Source: Ochotona curzoniae | Lineage: Eukaryota > Chordata > Mammalia > Lagomorpha > Ochotonidae | Reading direction: 5' to 3' | Length of the DNA stretch: 64,000 nucleotides | NCBI RefSeq assembly: GCF_017591425.1 | Contig: NW_024466599.1 | Location: forward strand, 74,194,501 to 74,258,500 | In this document: positions 23,600-35,374 of the stretch, in pieces | Position numbering within the stretch: the stretch's first letter is position 1 | Layout: each line of letters opens with the position of its first letter | Program-made: the position numbers and the translations under genes | Notes under the pieces: model-generated | What the model was told of the DNA's origin: nothing | What the model saw: the letters and a program-made list of their open reading frames with translations, nothing else | Database searches by the model: none

Positions 23600-24350
23600 A
23601 TTTCCTTGCTCCGTTTTGGGGAGGCTCAATGGACAGAGAACATAAATGCCAATCATCAGAGAACTGGACCAAATCCCTGCTCCATCACTCAAAGCTAGAG
23701 ACTCCTAGGCAGGTTCATTTTTCTGATGTGTACCTCTCTTCATTCCTCTATAGAGTAGGAGCCACAGTGACACCTGCTCTCTTGCCAGAGGTAGTACTTG
23801 AAGTCCCGCTGTCTGCAGGCTGGTGTTCTCTGCACAGGTGTTGTGCTCGCCATATCCAGGAAGGGATGGATTCATTCTATGATGCATGCTGGAGAAGATG
23901 TGATAAAACATGGCTGTGGGAAAGCTTTGAAAAACAGAATCTTTTCTTTGAAAAAGTGACATAGCGGTAACAGAGGTATATAAAGATCTTCTCCCCAAAT
24001 GCTCGTGACATCCAGGGCTGATCAATGTCAGAATGAGGAACACAGAACTGAACGCTAGTCTCCCATGTGAATGGAAGGCCCTCAGCTATTTGAGTTATCA
24101 TCTGCTGCCTGCCAGGGTACAAACCCCAGGTAGTCAGAGTCAGAAGTAGAACAGAGACCAAGTCACAGGAACTTCGACAGGGGACACAGGCATCCCCAGG
24201 GAGGTCTTGACCACTGTGTCAAGTACCCACTTCTGGTCACTTATTTGATGTCTAGCAAGACTTTCTGTTGAGATAATCTATTTTCGGTAAATCAAAAGCT
24301 CAAATCAGTATATTGACCAGTCAAGTGTGCGATGTGATGAATGGTATGCT
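23600..24350. other. No gene or repeat recognised
   Basis: Unique DNA; a weak MIR-like resemblance around 23620-23750 is not strong enough to call. Confidence 0.4.
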
Positions 24351-24354
24351 ACTA

Positions 24355-24680
24355 CAAAATGAATGTCTGTGGTACGCTAAAGAACATGGATTGAAAGCCT
24401 AACCCGACATGCTAATGTTTAGAGGAGGGGACTTATGAGGTACTTAAGTCATCAGGATTGAGCATTCATGATGAAATTATTGTTGGCTACTTTGCTCTCT
24501 CACAGCCATAGTGAGGAAGGAGCCACCTGCAAACCAGGAAGCTGATTTTCACCACACATCAGTTCTACCAGCATGTTGATCTCAGACCTCCAGCTTTAAC
24601 AGCTGTAAGAAATACATGCTTGCTTTTTAGGCTACCCAGCTTCTGGCATACTTGTTGGCACAGCCGGAACAAACATAGAA
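24355..24680 (+). repeat. MaLR-type solo LTR relic
   Basis: 'attgaaagcctaacccgac', 'gaggaggggacttatgagg', 'aagtcatcaggattgagc' and the late 'gacctccagctttaacagctg' follow the MaLR-like LTR order. The internal region is absent. Confidence 0.6.
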
Positions 24681-25635
24681 ATGGGTCCCCTGCTATGAAC
24701 TTGGATTTCTACTGGAGGCCGTGAGGTCTTCATTCTCCCTGTTAGTCCTTGCACCCATATCCACTACAGAAGAATCATCACCACAAACCAGGTGTCGTCA
24801 GTGCTGCCAGGCCTGCTCCGTGGATGGCTGCTGTTGTAGACAGCATGTGGCTGTGGGCTGACGAGGAGGCACCTGCTGAGAATCCCCTGCTACCTAGAGC
24901 AAACTCTTAGTGCTTGCTGCAGAATTCCAGGCTCAAACACACTCCGTAACAGTCAAGAATCTCTGGAAATACCAGAAAATTGGGCTTTTCTGACATTCCC
25001 AGAAAAAAAAAAAAGCAAAGAAAACCTGTGCTGGGGAGTTCCAGTCCTGGACCTGGCAACCCTGGTCAGGCACCACACCACTGGGGGAAGAAAAGGTCTT
25101 TGTCAGAGAAATATAAAGGGAAGCTTCTTTCTGGGTAGGTTTTGTTGGACAAAACTATTTGATGCAGAAAAAGAAGCTCACTCCAGGGGAAATTTCTGAT
25201 GAGAACAGCGTGTCTCGTAGTTGTCTATGGTTTGAACCTCAGACTCTAGCCAGTAGGGCTGCCCTGAGGCCGTGAGCACATCTTTAGGTTTGATTAACCT
25301 CCTCAGTATTTAAAAGCAGTTGAAGCTTGCCTTGTTAAAATTAAAAGGACAGCGGTGAAGAGCAGCCTGGCAGGCCCGTGTGGGCCTCTGACCTTGTTTC
25401 CTCCACTAAAACACATCTTCCTTCAAAGTCTGAATGGTCAAAAATGAAAGAGTCACATTTTGAGAAGCAGAGGAAGTATCTTTAAAGGGATTTCCATCAA
25501 AAATATAAGTTGATCATCGATCGCCCAGAAATCAGTGAATTTGGAGAAAGACTAAAAATACCAGACTGAGAAACAATAATATTCTAATAATTCAATAACC
25601 CTTGCTCACCATCAGCTCTAGTGGAAGTCAAGATA
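24681..25635. other. No gene or repeat recognised
   Basis: Unique DNA of mixed composition; no feature could be supported. Confidence 0.45.
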
Positions 25636-25639
25636 AAAT

Positions 25640-26430
25640 AAAGTCCTTGTTCTTACAGGAAATCTGTATTTTGTACAGAGCAAACACTGGTTATGTTAGG
25701 CCGTTAGCATCCCTACTGCCCGACCCTTCCTCAGTGTAGGGCGCCTACCAGGTCCTCTACAATTCTCTGCACAGCACAAAAGCCCCTACCCCCTGTCTCC
25801 ACCCACCTGTGCTGGGGAACACTGAACTGTTACTCCCACCTGTGTTTTGGTGCCATTGAAACAACTTCTCTCTATTCCTCTCCCCATCCTTTCCAGTCTC
25901 TAGAAATCATCATTTTAATTTCAGGTCTACTTTTTGTTCTTGTTGACTTCCACACGGGAGAGAAAGCACACTGCATTCGCCTTTCTGTAGCTGGTTTATT
26001 TTACTTAACGCAATGATTTCCAATTCTACCCATTTTGAAGCGAATGTCAGTATTTTATTAGTTTTCATAGCGGCATAATATTCTCTTGTGCATATACAGC
26101 ACGTGATCTTTACTGACTCGTCTTTCGATGGGCACCTAGCTTTACTCCTTATCACACAAGACTGGACACTGCTCCCGTGAGCGTGAGAATTCCAGCATTT
26201 CTTTCTTACACTGATTTTATTTCCTGAATATCAACACCCGGAAGTGGGTGGGCGGGGCCAATGTAGCAGATGTGGTTTTAATGTTTTGAGGAACTTGACT
26301 AATGTGTGTCTACCCATTTGGACTCCGATTTACAATGGGTTCGGGTTCTCTTTCCTCCACATCCTCACCATAATTTGTTATTGCTTCTCTTTTTGATCAC
26401 AGGCATTCTACCTGGAGTAGGAACTTTGAT
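25640..26430 (-). repeat. Old antisense L1, 3' end and ORF2 C-terminus
   Basis: A 3'-UTR-like pyrimidine-rich stretch (to about 25900) is followed by the antisense ORF2 C-terminal region. The latter contains recognisable remnants of the conserved terminal block (complement 25910-26155, with the residues EYYAAMKTNK, related to the usual L1 EYYSAI motif). Stops and indels are frequent. The 5' end is truncated near 26430. Confidence 0.7.
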
Positions 26431-26916
26431 TGAACCTAGGAATCAGGGGTAAGCAATACAAGAAGGGCAACGCGAAACTAAAAGTGTGTGTACACCTTGC
26501 AAAGAAAGGGAAGTGAATTAACATGTGTGAGTGTCTGTGTGTTGAAGTCTCAGTATAGGGAAAAAAAAAAGGAAAATATCCACCAGAAGCCTCTGAAAGT
26601 GGGAAAAGAGAGCCAGATGTTTCCCATTTCCCGAGTATGTGAAGTTGCCTCCTCCAGGGATCAGACACCTGCGAATCTGGGAGGGTTCAAGACAGGTGAG
26701 TGCGGCTTTAAAGCCACCCTGAGCGATAAAGCAGATGTATTAAGGCACAAACTAGCATACATTAACTCAGCAGAGACATTTTCACCTAAGCAAGGACCAA
26801 TGCACACTTTTAACACACCTAAGTGCTCTTAAAATACAATCCAACTTCCAGAAACCACTTATGTATGAATGTGCATTAAGTATTTTTTCTGTATCGATAA
26901 TATTACTAATAAATGT
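26431..26916. other. No gene or repeat recognised
   Basis: Unique DNA immediately upstream of a young L1 insertion; open frames here lack domains. Confidence 0.5.
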
Positions 26917-26930
26917 AAAAAATTCACATG

Positions 26931-27530
26931 AGTGGCTTGTTTGTTTTGGTTTTTTGGTTGTTTTGAAGTTCTTTGTATATCCTGGAAATTAGCCCCCTAT
27001 CGCCTATATCGTGTGCAAAGATCTTCTCCCGCTCTGTGGGTTGCTTTTTTACTTTGTTGATTGTTTCCCTTGCTGTACAGAAGCTTCTTAGTTTGATGAG
27101 GTCCCATTTGTTTATTCTGTTCTCAACTGCTATTGCTTTTGGTGTCCTTCAGATGTTTCGAAGAATGGAACTTGCATTATTTTTAACATATTGTTTACCC
27201 AATACTATGTCAATTAATTCCATAATGTTGTATATTGATACTGAGGCCTTGTTGGGGCTTTTAACTGACCGGATCTTTACTCTGTTAGACGTATCTTCAG
27301 ACCATAGAAGGTCTCCCCAAGAGGCCACTGAACTTATCTGGACAATAAGACGCTGAACTTTATGCTAGGCATGTGTTTGCAATGAAGGAATCTCAACTGA
27401 ACTTGAACTATGGTTATGCAACAAGGTGGAGGAATCCACCATGGGGGGAGGGGTATGGGAGGGGAGGGGGGAATCCCCAGCGCCTATAAAACTGTACTAC
27501 ATAATATAATGTAAGCAACAATAAAAAAAA
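26931..27530 (+). mobile_element. Young 5'-inverted (twin-primed) L1
   Basis: From about 26937 to 27150 the sequence is the reverse complement of ORF2 sequence found at 60122-60333. From 27151 to the A tail at about 27530 it is plus-strand L1 3' UTR, nearly identical to 61011-61390. This inverted-then-sense structure is the classical twin-priming footprint, with about 0.7 kb of L1 lost at the junction. A 14-bp direct repeat, AAAAAATTYACATG (26917-26930 and 27527-27540, one mismatch), is the likely target duplication. No ORF is complete. Confidence 0.88.
27443..27471 (+). other. Potential G-quadruplex in L1 3' UTR
   Basis: Runs of 6, 4, 3, 4 and 6 G separated by one to three bases. G-rich polypurine tracts in L1 3' UTRs are known to form quadruplexes. 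The same block is at 61303-61331. Confidence 0.7.
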
Positions 27531-27540
27531 AATTTACATG

Positions 27541-28224
27541 GACAATTGTTTTCCATATTTTACTGTTTTGATAGATTTGTATATGCATGCGTGGGAAAGA
27601 AAACGAGCTTGGACTTCGTAAGTCCACCTTGAAATCCCACACCTATCTTCCGTGACTGCTGTTCTCCCAGAAGGCCCAGACCTGCTCCTGCAAGGAGAGT
27701 TCTAAAATCAAGCGCCAGTAAGATAAACAAACGGTCGGTGTCTCTCTGATTTTTCTTTCTCCAAAAAGCAGGGCGCAAGAAGGGAGTGAAGCAGGAGGGG
27801 GTGATCTTTCTGTGAGTCCTAAATAAATACGAGTAAAATGAAGCAAAATAAAAAGGAAACTGCTTTTGAATGAGATGATTTTCTCTGGCAATTACTTGCA
27901 ACTAGGTGCTTCCCTGACAGCCAAAGATTTGAGAAGAACATGCCATTGGCAAGAGAAATAGATATATAAATGGTGAAAATCAATTCTGCCGCTTTTCAGC
28001 TAACACGCATACACCTTGGTATCAGACCCAAGTAACAGCCTCATGATTTTTATTTCACATATTCTTGTTAATTCTCTAATTTCGAGTGGGAGCTAACACG
28101 TTGAACATACAGCAGAACACGTAGGACTGGCTTTGCTTAGTTAAAATATAAGTGGATTTAGAACCATGGTCCATGTTCCTAAAGATCACTTAACATAGTA
28201 CAAAAAGAATAAGAATTTCAGCCT
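27541..28224. other. No gene or repeat recognised
   Basis: Unique DNA; 27600-27660 has a faint MIR-like look that is not called. Confidence 0.45.
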
Positions 28225-28552
28225 TGCGACCAGCACCACTGAACCAGCGGCTAAAATCCTCACCTTGCAAGCACAGGGATCCCATGTGGACTGCAGTTTG
28301 TGTCCTGGCTGCTCTGCTTCCCACCGAGCTCCCTGCCTGTGGCCCGGGAAAGCAAACGAGGACGGCCCAAAGCCTTGGGACCCTGCACCTGCGTGGGAGA
28401 CCCAGAAGAGGCTCCTGGTTGCTGGTTTTGGATGGACTCAGCTCTGGCCATGGCAGCCCCTGGAAGAATGAACCAGTGGGTGGAATATCTTTTCTCTCTG
28501 TAAGTCTGCCTTTCTAACAGAAATAAATAAATATTTTTTTAAAAAAAAAAAG
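28225..28552 (+). mobile_element. C-type SINE
   Basis: Full length from 'ccagcaccactgaaccagcgg' to the CT-rich end and a long A tail. It matches the other copies in the middle ('ccctgcctgtggcccggg', 'tgggaccctgcacctgcgtg'). The head is diverged. No clear target duplication. Confidence 0.85.
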
Positions 28553-29190
28553 AACTTAAAACTTATAGGAAACACAGAGAAGTAATTATCTTGTATTTAC
28601 ATTTTCTCCTTACTCGTTTTTTTTTAGAATCTAAAAATGCTTAAACCGTATCTCTTGCTGAGTAAACACTGCGTTATATATTAAAAAAAAAAAAACATTT
28701 TAACTGAAAGAGTTTCCAACTTCCTTTCGTTTATTTGTATGTCTTTCGTTTAGAAAGGAAAACCCAAGCATCATGTTCAGATATGTAAATATGGAAGTAA
28801 CTTTCTGCATATTATTAATTACACTTTGTATCTTAAAGTATTTTGTGATTTTGTTAATAGATCAAAGAAGCAAAAATTCTGACAAATCAAAACCCTTATA
28901 AAACTGAGTTTGAACAGGGTTACACGCATCGTCAAATGAAGTTCTCATTCAAGGGTCGGATTAGAACGTGAAGTGGAGCCAGCCCTTTCCTTTCTTGAAT
29001 CCAAAACAAGAAGTGTGGGAATACAAAACCTAGAGTTCCTCTAGCCCTGCGTGTGCATGCGTGTTATATGTCTGCGTGTGTGTGGGCATGTACACGTGTG
29101 TGGAAAACCACTGGAAAATACAAAGCAAAAAAAAAAAAAACATAGAAATCCGATTTGTTTTCACCAGAGTTTTAGTTCTAATTAAGTTGC
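28553..29190. other. No gene or repeat recognised
   Basis: AT-rich unique DNA with short T- and A-runs and a small TG-rich patch near 29050-29100. Confidence 0.5.
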
Positions 29191-29194
29191 CAGG

Positions 29195-29535
29195 TTTACT
29201 GTTACTTGCTTACTTATTGGAAAGGCAGAGTCAGAGAGAAAGAGGGAGAGACAGGAAGAGAGAAAAGGGGGAGCAGCTAAGGGACTCTTTAGCCTGCTGC
29301 TTCACCCCCTAACTAGCCACAAGGCCGGGGCGGAGCTGGTTAAACCAGCAGCCAGGGACTGCATCCAGGGTTCCCACAGAGCAGCGGGGACTCCAGTTCC
29401 TTGGTCATCTTTCACTGGTTTCCCAGATACATCAGGGTTTGCAGTGGAGCAGCCAGGACTCAAAGCAGCACTTGAATGGCATGCCAACATTGCAGGCGGC
29501 AGTTACCCCACAGTGACACAATGCCAGCGGCTGGT
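29195..29535 (-). repeat. Old C-type SINE
   Basis: The antisense tail ('cttattggaaaggcagagtc', 'gagagaaagagggagagac') leads into degraded middle blocks. It ends near a head remnant ('ttaccccacagtgacacaatg') at about 29535. Confidence 0.6.
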
Positions 29536-29897
29536 GGGCAGCTTTAAAATGAGATTTCATGACTCTGTTCGCATGTTTACGGAAGCAGTGTCTCCTATCA
29601 GAGCTCATACAACAACAGAAGTGATGATCTTCTTGTCCCCTGGTCTTGACTCTCATCAGTTCATTAACGACCGTCTGAATATTTCTGGGACCTTCTCTTT
29701 TGTCTTTCTTCTTTGCTGTTCTCGGTAATCAAGGCTTTAGCTGGTAAACTTACAAATCATCCGTTTTCAAACTAACAGGAAGCTGAGGCAGAGTCTGACT
29801 CCTGTATTCCAAGAGGCCTGGAATAGGATTTGACCTGTGGAACACAGCACTTCCAGTTTCCCCTGGTAGCAAAGTATCACAGCTTACATAGAATGTC
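29536..29897. other. No gene or repeat recognised
   Basis: Unique DNA. Confidence 0.5.
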
Positions 29898-29911
29898 AAT
29901 AAGTGAGTGTA

Positions 29912-30246
29912 GGGGGCCCAGTGCAGTAGCCTACCGGCTAAAGTCCTCGTCTTGAATGCATCGGGATCCCATGTGGTCACTGGTTCTATTCCTAGCAGCC
30001 CCGCTTCCCATCCTGCTCCCTGCTTGTGGCCTAAGAAGGCAGTCAAGGATGGCCCAAAGCCTTGGGACTCTGCACCCACATGGGAGACCTGGAAGAAACT
30101 CCTGCTCCTGGCTTCGGATCAGCTCAGCTCCAACCATTGCAGTCACTTAGGGAGTTAATCATCAGAGTGAAGGTCTTTTTCTCTGTCTCTCTTCTCTGTA
30201 TATCTGGCTTTCCAATAGAAATAAATAAATCTTTAAGAGGAAAAAA
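29912..30246 (+). mobile_element. C-type SINE with target-site duplication
   Basis: Full length. The flanking repeat AATAAGTGARTRTA (29898-29911 and 30247-30260, two mismatches) marks the insertion. Moderately diverged head ('ggcccagtgcagtagcctac'). Confidence 0.9.
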
Positions 30247-30260
30247 AATAAGTGAATATA

Positions 30261-30960
30261 GCAAGCTGAAAGGTAACAGTGGTCAAGCTACATTTGAACA
30301 ATTTTGTAGCAAGATTTCAATATGAACAGCATCATCACTTAGTAGCATTATTGAGAAGAATGCAAAATTATTCTTCTGTTTTTTAAAGCTTCTTAGTAGA
30401 ATAACTCTTTTGCAGCTTTGCTATTTATTCATTCATTTCATGTCAGGTCCTAACTCATGGTCACCGACTCATAACTCCTTACTTGACCGGTTCTTCCCAA
30501 GACTCCGTCTGCGTGCATAAGGTCCAACTCTAGACACTGTCCTCATCGTCTAAGATTTCCCAGAAACACAAATGAAATATCAAATAGCCCAATCCAGAAT
30601 TTAAACAATGTCCGTGTACCATCTTGTTCCTGAATTTCACATCTATTAGACATTTTAGTACATACATGGATGCTAAATGGTCCCACTGAAAAATTAGATC
30701 ATCCACAGTAGCCAACATGGCGTATTGAATCCCCTGGAGTCCTCCATGAGAAACCACAGGCTGGGCTCCTTTTCTGTGGCCATGTGAGAGTCGGTTACCA
30801 GTCAGAGTATTATCTATTCTCCAGCAAGTTGATGATTCCAATAACTGTCTCCCACCCCTCCCCCCACACACACACACAAATGTAGCATCCTCCTACACAT
30901 CTCATCTGAAACTTCAGCTTTCTTCCTCTCTCTGACTTCATTAGGTATCCTCATTCTAAT
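30261..30960. other. No gene or repeat recognised
   Basis: Unique DNA with a CA-rich patch near 30861-30880. Confidence 0.45.
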
Positions 30961-30964
30961 GGTT

Positions 30965-31075
30965 TGCAGTTGTGTTATTCCTCTTGCCGAAACGCTTTGT
31001 AAGCATTCTCTCATTAATCCTCACAAATGCCCCCTTTGAACAAAATCCAACATTAGCAATGGATGATGAGGAATT
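30965..31075 (-). repeat. Probable MIR fragment
   Basis: 'aacgctttgtaagcattctc' followed by 'tcattaatcctcacaaatgc' and a downstream 'gatgatgaggaattatc' matches the antisense 3' half of MIR in order. Confidence 0.5.
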
Positions 31076-31099
31076 ATCATAAATAATCAACATTAAATA

Positions 31100-31465
31100 C
31101 TTTCCCGTCAAAATAAGTATAAAAGGACACTTTTCAGTACAGGAATCCTGATTTTTATTGTTTATTCATGTACTCACTAATTTGCAAATTTCTATAATCC
31201 ACAATGGGTTCCCCTGTCATTAGTGCTAATTAGTGGATTTCTACTGTACTAATAAATCAACATTACCCAAACACAGAGCTTGGAGATTCGGGTTATAATA
31301 CATTCCTGCATATGAATTTTTAAAAATTAGTTGGTGGTTCACCACTGCAGTGCTCATTTTTACTGATCAGATTTTGATGTAGACCCTGTCCTACAGCTGT
31401 TTTTAATGATGGCACATTCATTCCGAGTCAGACTGAAGCCACTAATAGTGCTAGCATCACACGGT
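31100..31465. other. No gene or repeat recognised
   Basis: AT-rich unique DNA. Confidence 0.5.
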
Positions 31466-31469
31466 TCAA

Positions 31470-31548
31470 CGCATTGGGGCAAGAGGTGAATGGCAAAAGG
31501 TGCTTGCTCAAAGTCACAAAATCACGCAAGAACCCAACTGAATCTCAG
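31470..31548 (-). repeat. Probable MIR fragment
   Basis: 'gcttgctcaaagtcacaaaa' followed by 'caactgaatctcagg' is the antisense core of MIR. Confidence 0.45.
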
Positions 31549-31599
31549 GTGTTCATACTTCCGCTTAGGCCTTCTTTCGACACATGTTCTCCAACGCAG

Positions 31600-31880
31600 C
31601 GATGTTGCCAAGTTGTGGAATCTTCAAGAGTTAGGGGCTACCACGGGTAGTCATCAGGTCATTAAGAGCATGACCGTAGGAAGCAGGTGGCATGAATGCC
31701 AGGTGAGCCCACCACTGCTTGGCTTGGTCTTGCTATGGCATCTCTCTTTCTTTCATGATTGTGATGCCACTACCGCGATGTGACATAACCAAGGGCCACC
31801 TCGTGAAAACCAACACTGTGCTGTTTGCATTTCCAGCATCTGAAATTATGAATCTAATAAACCTCCTTTATTTAAAAAAA
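31600..31880 (+). repeat. Probable MaLR-type LTR fragment
   Basis: 'ggtagtcatcaggtcattaag' and the late 'ccagcatctgaaattatgaa' with 'taataaacctccttt' follow the order of a MaLR-like LTR. The terminal block with AATAAA gives the strand. Confidence 0.5.
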
Positions 31881-33525
31881 AATTCCCCAAATTAGATACT
31901 TAATTACAGTCATTAAGAAAACTGGCAAGTATGGTACCCCACGTCAAAAAGGATAGCTACACAACTACATTAAGTATATACGTTGCATATGCCTTAAAAT
32001 GCTTATGATTCCTCTCCAGGCCCATTCACATCCCAGACTTCTAAACCTGAGCAGCCCCCATTCATCTCTCTCTGCACTCAAGTCACCCACGTTCCCTTCT
32101 GTGCTTAGTCGTGAGCTACGTACTACCTGTTACTGCTACATATTGCTTTTTTTTTTTCTTTCCTTGTAAGAATGTTCTGTCATTAAATGAGACTTTGTGG
32201 CTGGAATGTACTTGAGCTATCCCGAGGCATATATCTGACCTGGAATCCATTTATTTGAAAAGCATCCCTTTCTTGTAGTCTCATGTTGTCATTTAATTAC
32301 AACCAGGAAGATGGTTTCCTTGGCCAGTTGGCATTATGGAAGGTTCCACGATCACTGACCCTCGTCTCTACAGCTGTTTCTCAGCTCTTTGTAACATCCA
32401 GCTTTCCGGTCAGCCAGTAATGGCATATAGCCAATCAGTGTAAATGTTTTTGACTGTACAGCTATTTTACAATAAACAGTACACAACAGTAGCTACAGAA
32501 AACTTGCATTTTCTCTGCATCTTGCCAAGAGGAGGAGTGTCTTAGGAAAGTTCCCAGGTTGTAGCAGCAGCAGATCAGGCAAAGCCACTTAAACAATCAT
32601 GATTCTATTTGGTTCTCCTCTCCAGAAACCCTCTCTAACAGGAGGGGATATTTCTCCCTTTGAAATGGGAAGGAAATGTCCTATGTGAACTTCCAAGGTG
32701 CTTCTAAGTTCTGATGGTCCTTTGATTCCCTTGGTAATCACTTGGAATAGCAATTTCTCCTAGATCTTTATCATTTCGTAGCTGAATGTATATTCATACA
32801 CATGGATGAACATTCAGTGTATTATATACAGTGCATTTTTAAAATGAATGTAATTTTGGTATTCCCATACAATACGAAGGGTGCTACTAATAAACACATT
32901 GACATCCCTTGCCACTTTGTAATCCAAGGTGGAAGAACTGTCTGCTTTGTGTTAAGGCTGGATGCATCAAAAAAGACTACACAATTGCATCTGGGCAAGT
33001 ATCAAATCTTACTCAAATCTTGTGCAAATTTCTGTAGGTTGCTCAATTGTTCTGGAGAGAGGAGTTGGCCCACAAATTCTATGGACCTTGACATGTATTT
33101 TAATCTGTTCTTTATTATTGTTATTTATTTGTTTCCTATCAGCTTCAAAGTAACTTTGAGGTGGTTCACTTAAGTGCCAAATATTGGGAGTAACACCGCA
33201 AAGCCAAGTGGGAGGGAAGAGTGCTCGGACACCGGTCATGCCACTGACCGGATTAAGCATATTGCAGTGGGTGTGCTAAGTATCATATTTATTACAGGAT
33301 TGTTTCACGTGCTTGACACATCCACAGTGGACATCTAGATCCATCTGGAAATTATAATATCTTCCACTGATGGTTTTAGATTGATGAGGTGGGAATTATT
33401 TTTTAAGAAGGCATTCTCTGATTTGTGAGGTTCTGAAAACCTTGTGGGATCTTCTAGAATGTGATTTTCACTGGATCACACTTACATGTCTCCACACAAC
33501 TGAGTCTAAATCAGTGCACTCATTT
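31881..33525. other. No gene or repeat recognised
   Basis: Unique DNA. The segment 32160-32480 is free of recognisable repeats and simple sequence. Conservation cannot be judged here. Open frames at 32802-33173 have no domain. Confidence 0.4.
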
Positions 33526-33529
33526 TCTG

Positions 33530-33832
33530 TGGCTTTTCTTTGGTTTGCTTGCTCAATCTGAAAGTCAGAGAGAGACCATCTATTTTCCATCGGCAGCTTC
33601 ACTCTCCAGATGCTCATAATAGCAAGGGCTAGCCTACATGAAGCAAAAAACAAGAACCTCCCTTTGGGTCTGCCATGTGGGTGAGAGGGACCTAAGCACC
33701 CGAACAAAATCCATGACCTCTGAGGATACATTTGCAGGAAGTTAGACAGAGTCAAGATTTGAATCCTGGCATTGCAATATGCGTTGTGAATGTTCAAAGT
33801 GATAGCTTCATTTCTTTGCCACAAGCCCAGTC
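33530..33832 (-). repeat. Old C-type SINE
   Basis: Antisense tail remnants ('ctgaaagtcagagagagacc'), middle blocks ('gggtctgccatgtgggtgag') and the antisense B-box region ('gatttgaatcctggcattgc') occur in order. Many substitutions. Confidence 0.6.
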
Positions 33833-33844
33833 CTTCACCATGAG

Positions 33845-34240
33845 TTTTATTTTTATTGCTCATTACCTTATTTATGTGTTTTATTACTCCATGTTGGAGT
33901 TCCATAAGCTCCAGGATTTCCCCTTTCGCTCCCCAAATTCTCACCCTCCCCCCCAATAATTTCTTCCCATGTCACTACAATAGTATAGTTCTTCACAATC
34001 TGTCCTAATTTCGTGGTTCTGCTGTTTAAGTGTAAACTGACATTGCAGGTATGGACAATGGCAGAGAGTCCAGCAGCCTATCATCAAGATACTTTCAACA
34101 GTTTTATTGGGAGTCCATCTTTGATCTGTAAGTAGAGATGTATACTGCATTGTAGCTTCACGTCTGGATATGACAGTCTCTTCTACACAGGTACCATACA
34201 TCCCCTTAGATGAAAAGCCGCAAAACAAAATCAACAACAG
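33845..34240 (-). repeat. Older L1 3' UTR
   Basis: Reverse complement reads as an L1 3' UTR. It has the 'gtccagcagcctatcatcaag' relative of the segment upstream of the G-rich tract, the G-run itself ('ccctcccccccc' on plus, about 33945-33956), and the A/T-rich terminus near 33845. It is diverged from the young 27 kb and 61 kb copies. Confidence 0.6.
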
Positions 34241-34271
34241 AGAGACAAATGGAAAAGCTTTTGTATATTTA

Positions 34272-34475
34272 TTTTATTAAAGTTTTATTTTATTATTTTG
34301 AGAAGCAGGGTTGCAGAGAAAGAAAGATGAGACAAAAAGAGAGAAAGAGGGCTCTTCTAGCCGCTGACTCACTCCCCCAGTAACTGCAATGGCTGGCCAG
34401 GACTGAGCCAGGCCAAAGCCAGAAGCTAGGAGCTTCTTCAGGGTCTTCCATGTGGGTGAACATGGATGACAAGGA
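34272..34475 (-). repeat. C-type SINE 3' half, left arm of inverted pair
   Basis: An antisense tail ('aaagttttattttattatttt', 'gcagagaaagaaagatgag') and late blocks run up to 'gtcttccatgtgggtg'. The sequence then switches strand into the next feature. Confidence 0.55.
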
Positions 34476-34479
34476 TGGA

Positions 34480-34622
34480 GTTATCGGCTCCCTCGTTAGC
34501 CTGGCCCAGACCTGTATGTTGCTGCCATTTGGGCAAGTGAGCCAGTGTATGAATAATCGCCCCACCACCACCCCACCCTCACTGTCACTCTGCCTTTCGA
34601 ATAAATCCATCTTGAGAAAAAA
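34480..34622 (+). repeat. C-type SINE 3' end, right arm of inverted pair
   Basis: 'gcaagtgagccagtgtatg' and 'ctctgcctttcgaataaatc' are sense-strand late SINE blocks. They lie head to head with the antisense copy on the left, so a transcript could fold back through this locus. Confidence 0.5.
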
Positions 34623-34639
34623 ATCCTTAATCTCCAATG

Positions 34640-35032
34640 TTTTTATGAACTAAAAATGAACGGAAAAGGAATCCTTTAAAATGCTTGTCATATATTTTTG
34701 TGAAGTTCTTGTGCTAGATTGATTGACTGATTGCTTATCCCTTATAAAGAAAAGTAATGGTCAAAGACTAATTTTGTCAATCAGGAAGCAAACATTTATA
34801 ATATCCCAACCATTTGTCTATCACTACAGTCCATATCACAACAATGTGATATAGAAAAATCTATTTTCTAAGAAATGAGTACACAGGTAAAGTAAACTGT
34901 CGTGACAAATAATCGACATTGAATTTTCCCAGGTGACTTGTATTAATTTCAAAAATCAGTATTGGTTCACCTACTTGTTGAACAGCAAAGCAAAGCACAT
35001 GCAGCTGGTTGCAGAGACTCAAAAGACAATTA
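34640..35032. other. No gene or repeat recognised
   Basis: AT-rich unique DNA. Confidence 0.5.
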
Positions 35033-35370
35033 GAGCCTGGTGCTGTGGCCTAGCAGCTAAAGACCTCACCTTGAAAGCGCCAAAATTCCAGATGGGCACC
35101 GGTTCTAATCCCTGTAGCTCCACTTCCCATCCAGCTCCCTGCTTGTGGCCCGGGAAAGCAGTCGAGGATGGCCCAAAGCCTTGGGACCCTGCACCCGCGT
35201 GGGAGACCTAGAAGAAGTTTCTGGCTCTTGGCTTCGGATCAGCATAGCACCGGCCGTTGCGGTCATTTGGGGAGTGAACTATCAGACGGAAGATCATCCT
35301 CTCTGTCTCTCCTCCTCTCTGTATATCTGACTTTCCAATAAAAATTAAATAAATCTTAAAAAAAAAAACA
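35033..35370 (+). mobile_element. C-type SINE
   Basis: Full length, 'gagcctggtgctgtggccta' head to 'tttccaataaaaattaaat' and A tail. The middle is close to the young copies. No convincing target duplication. Confidence 0.9.
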
Positions 35371-35374
35371 GTCA

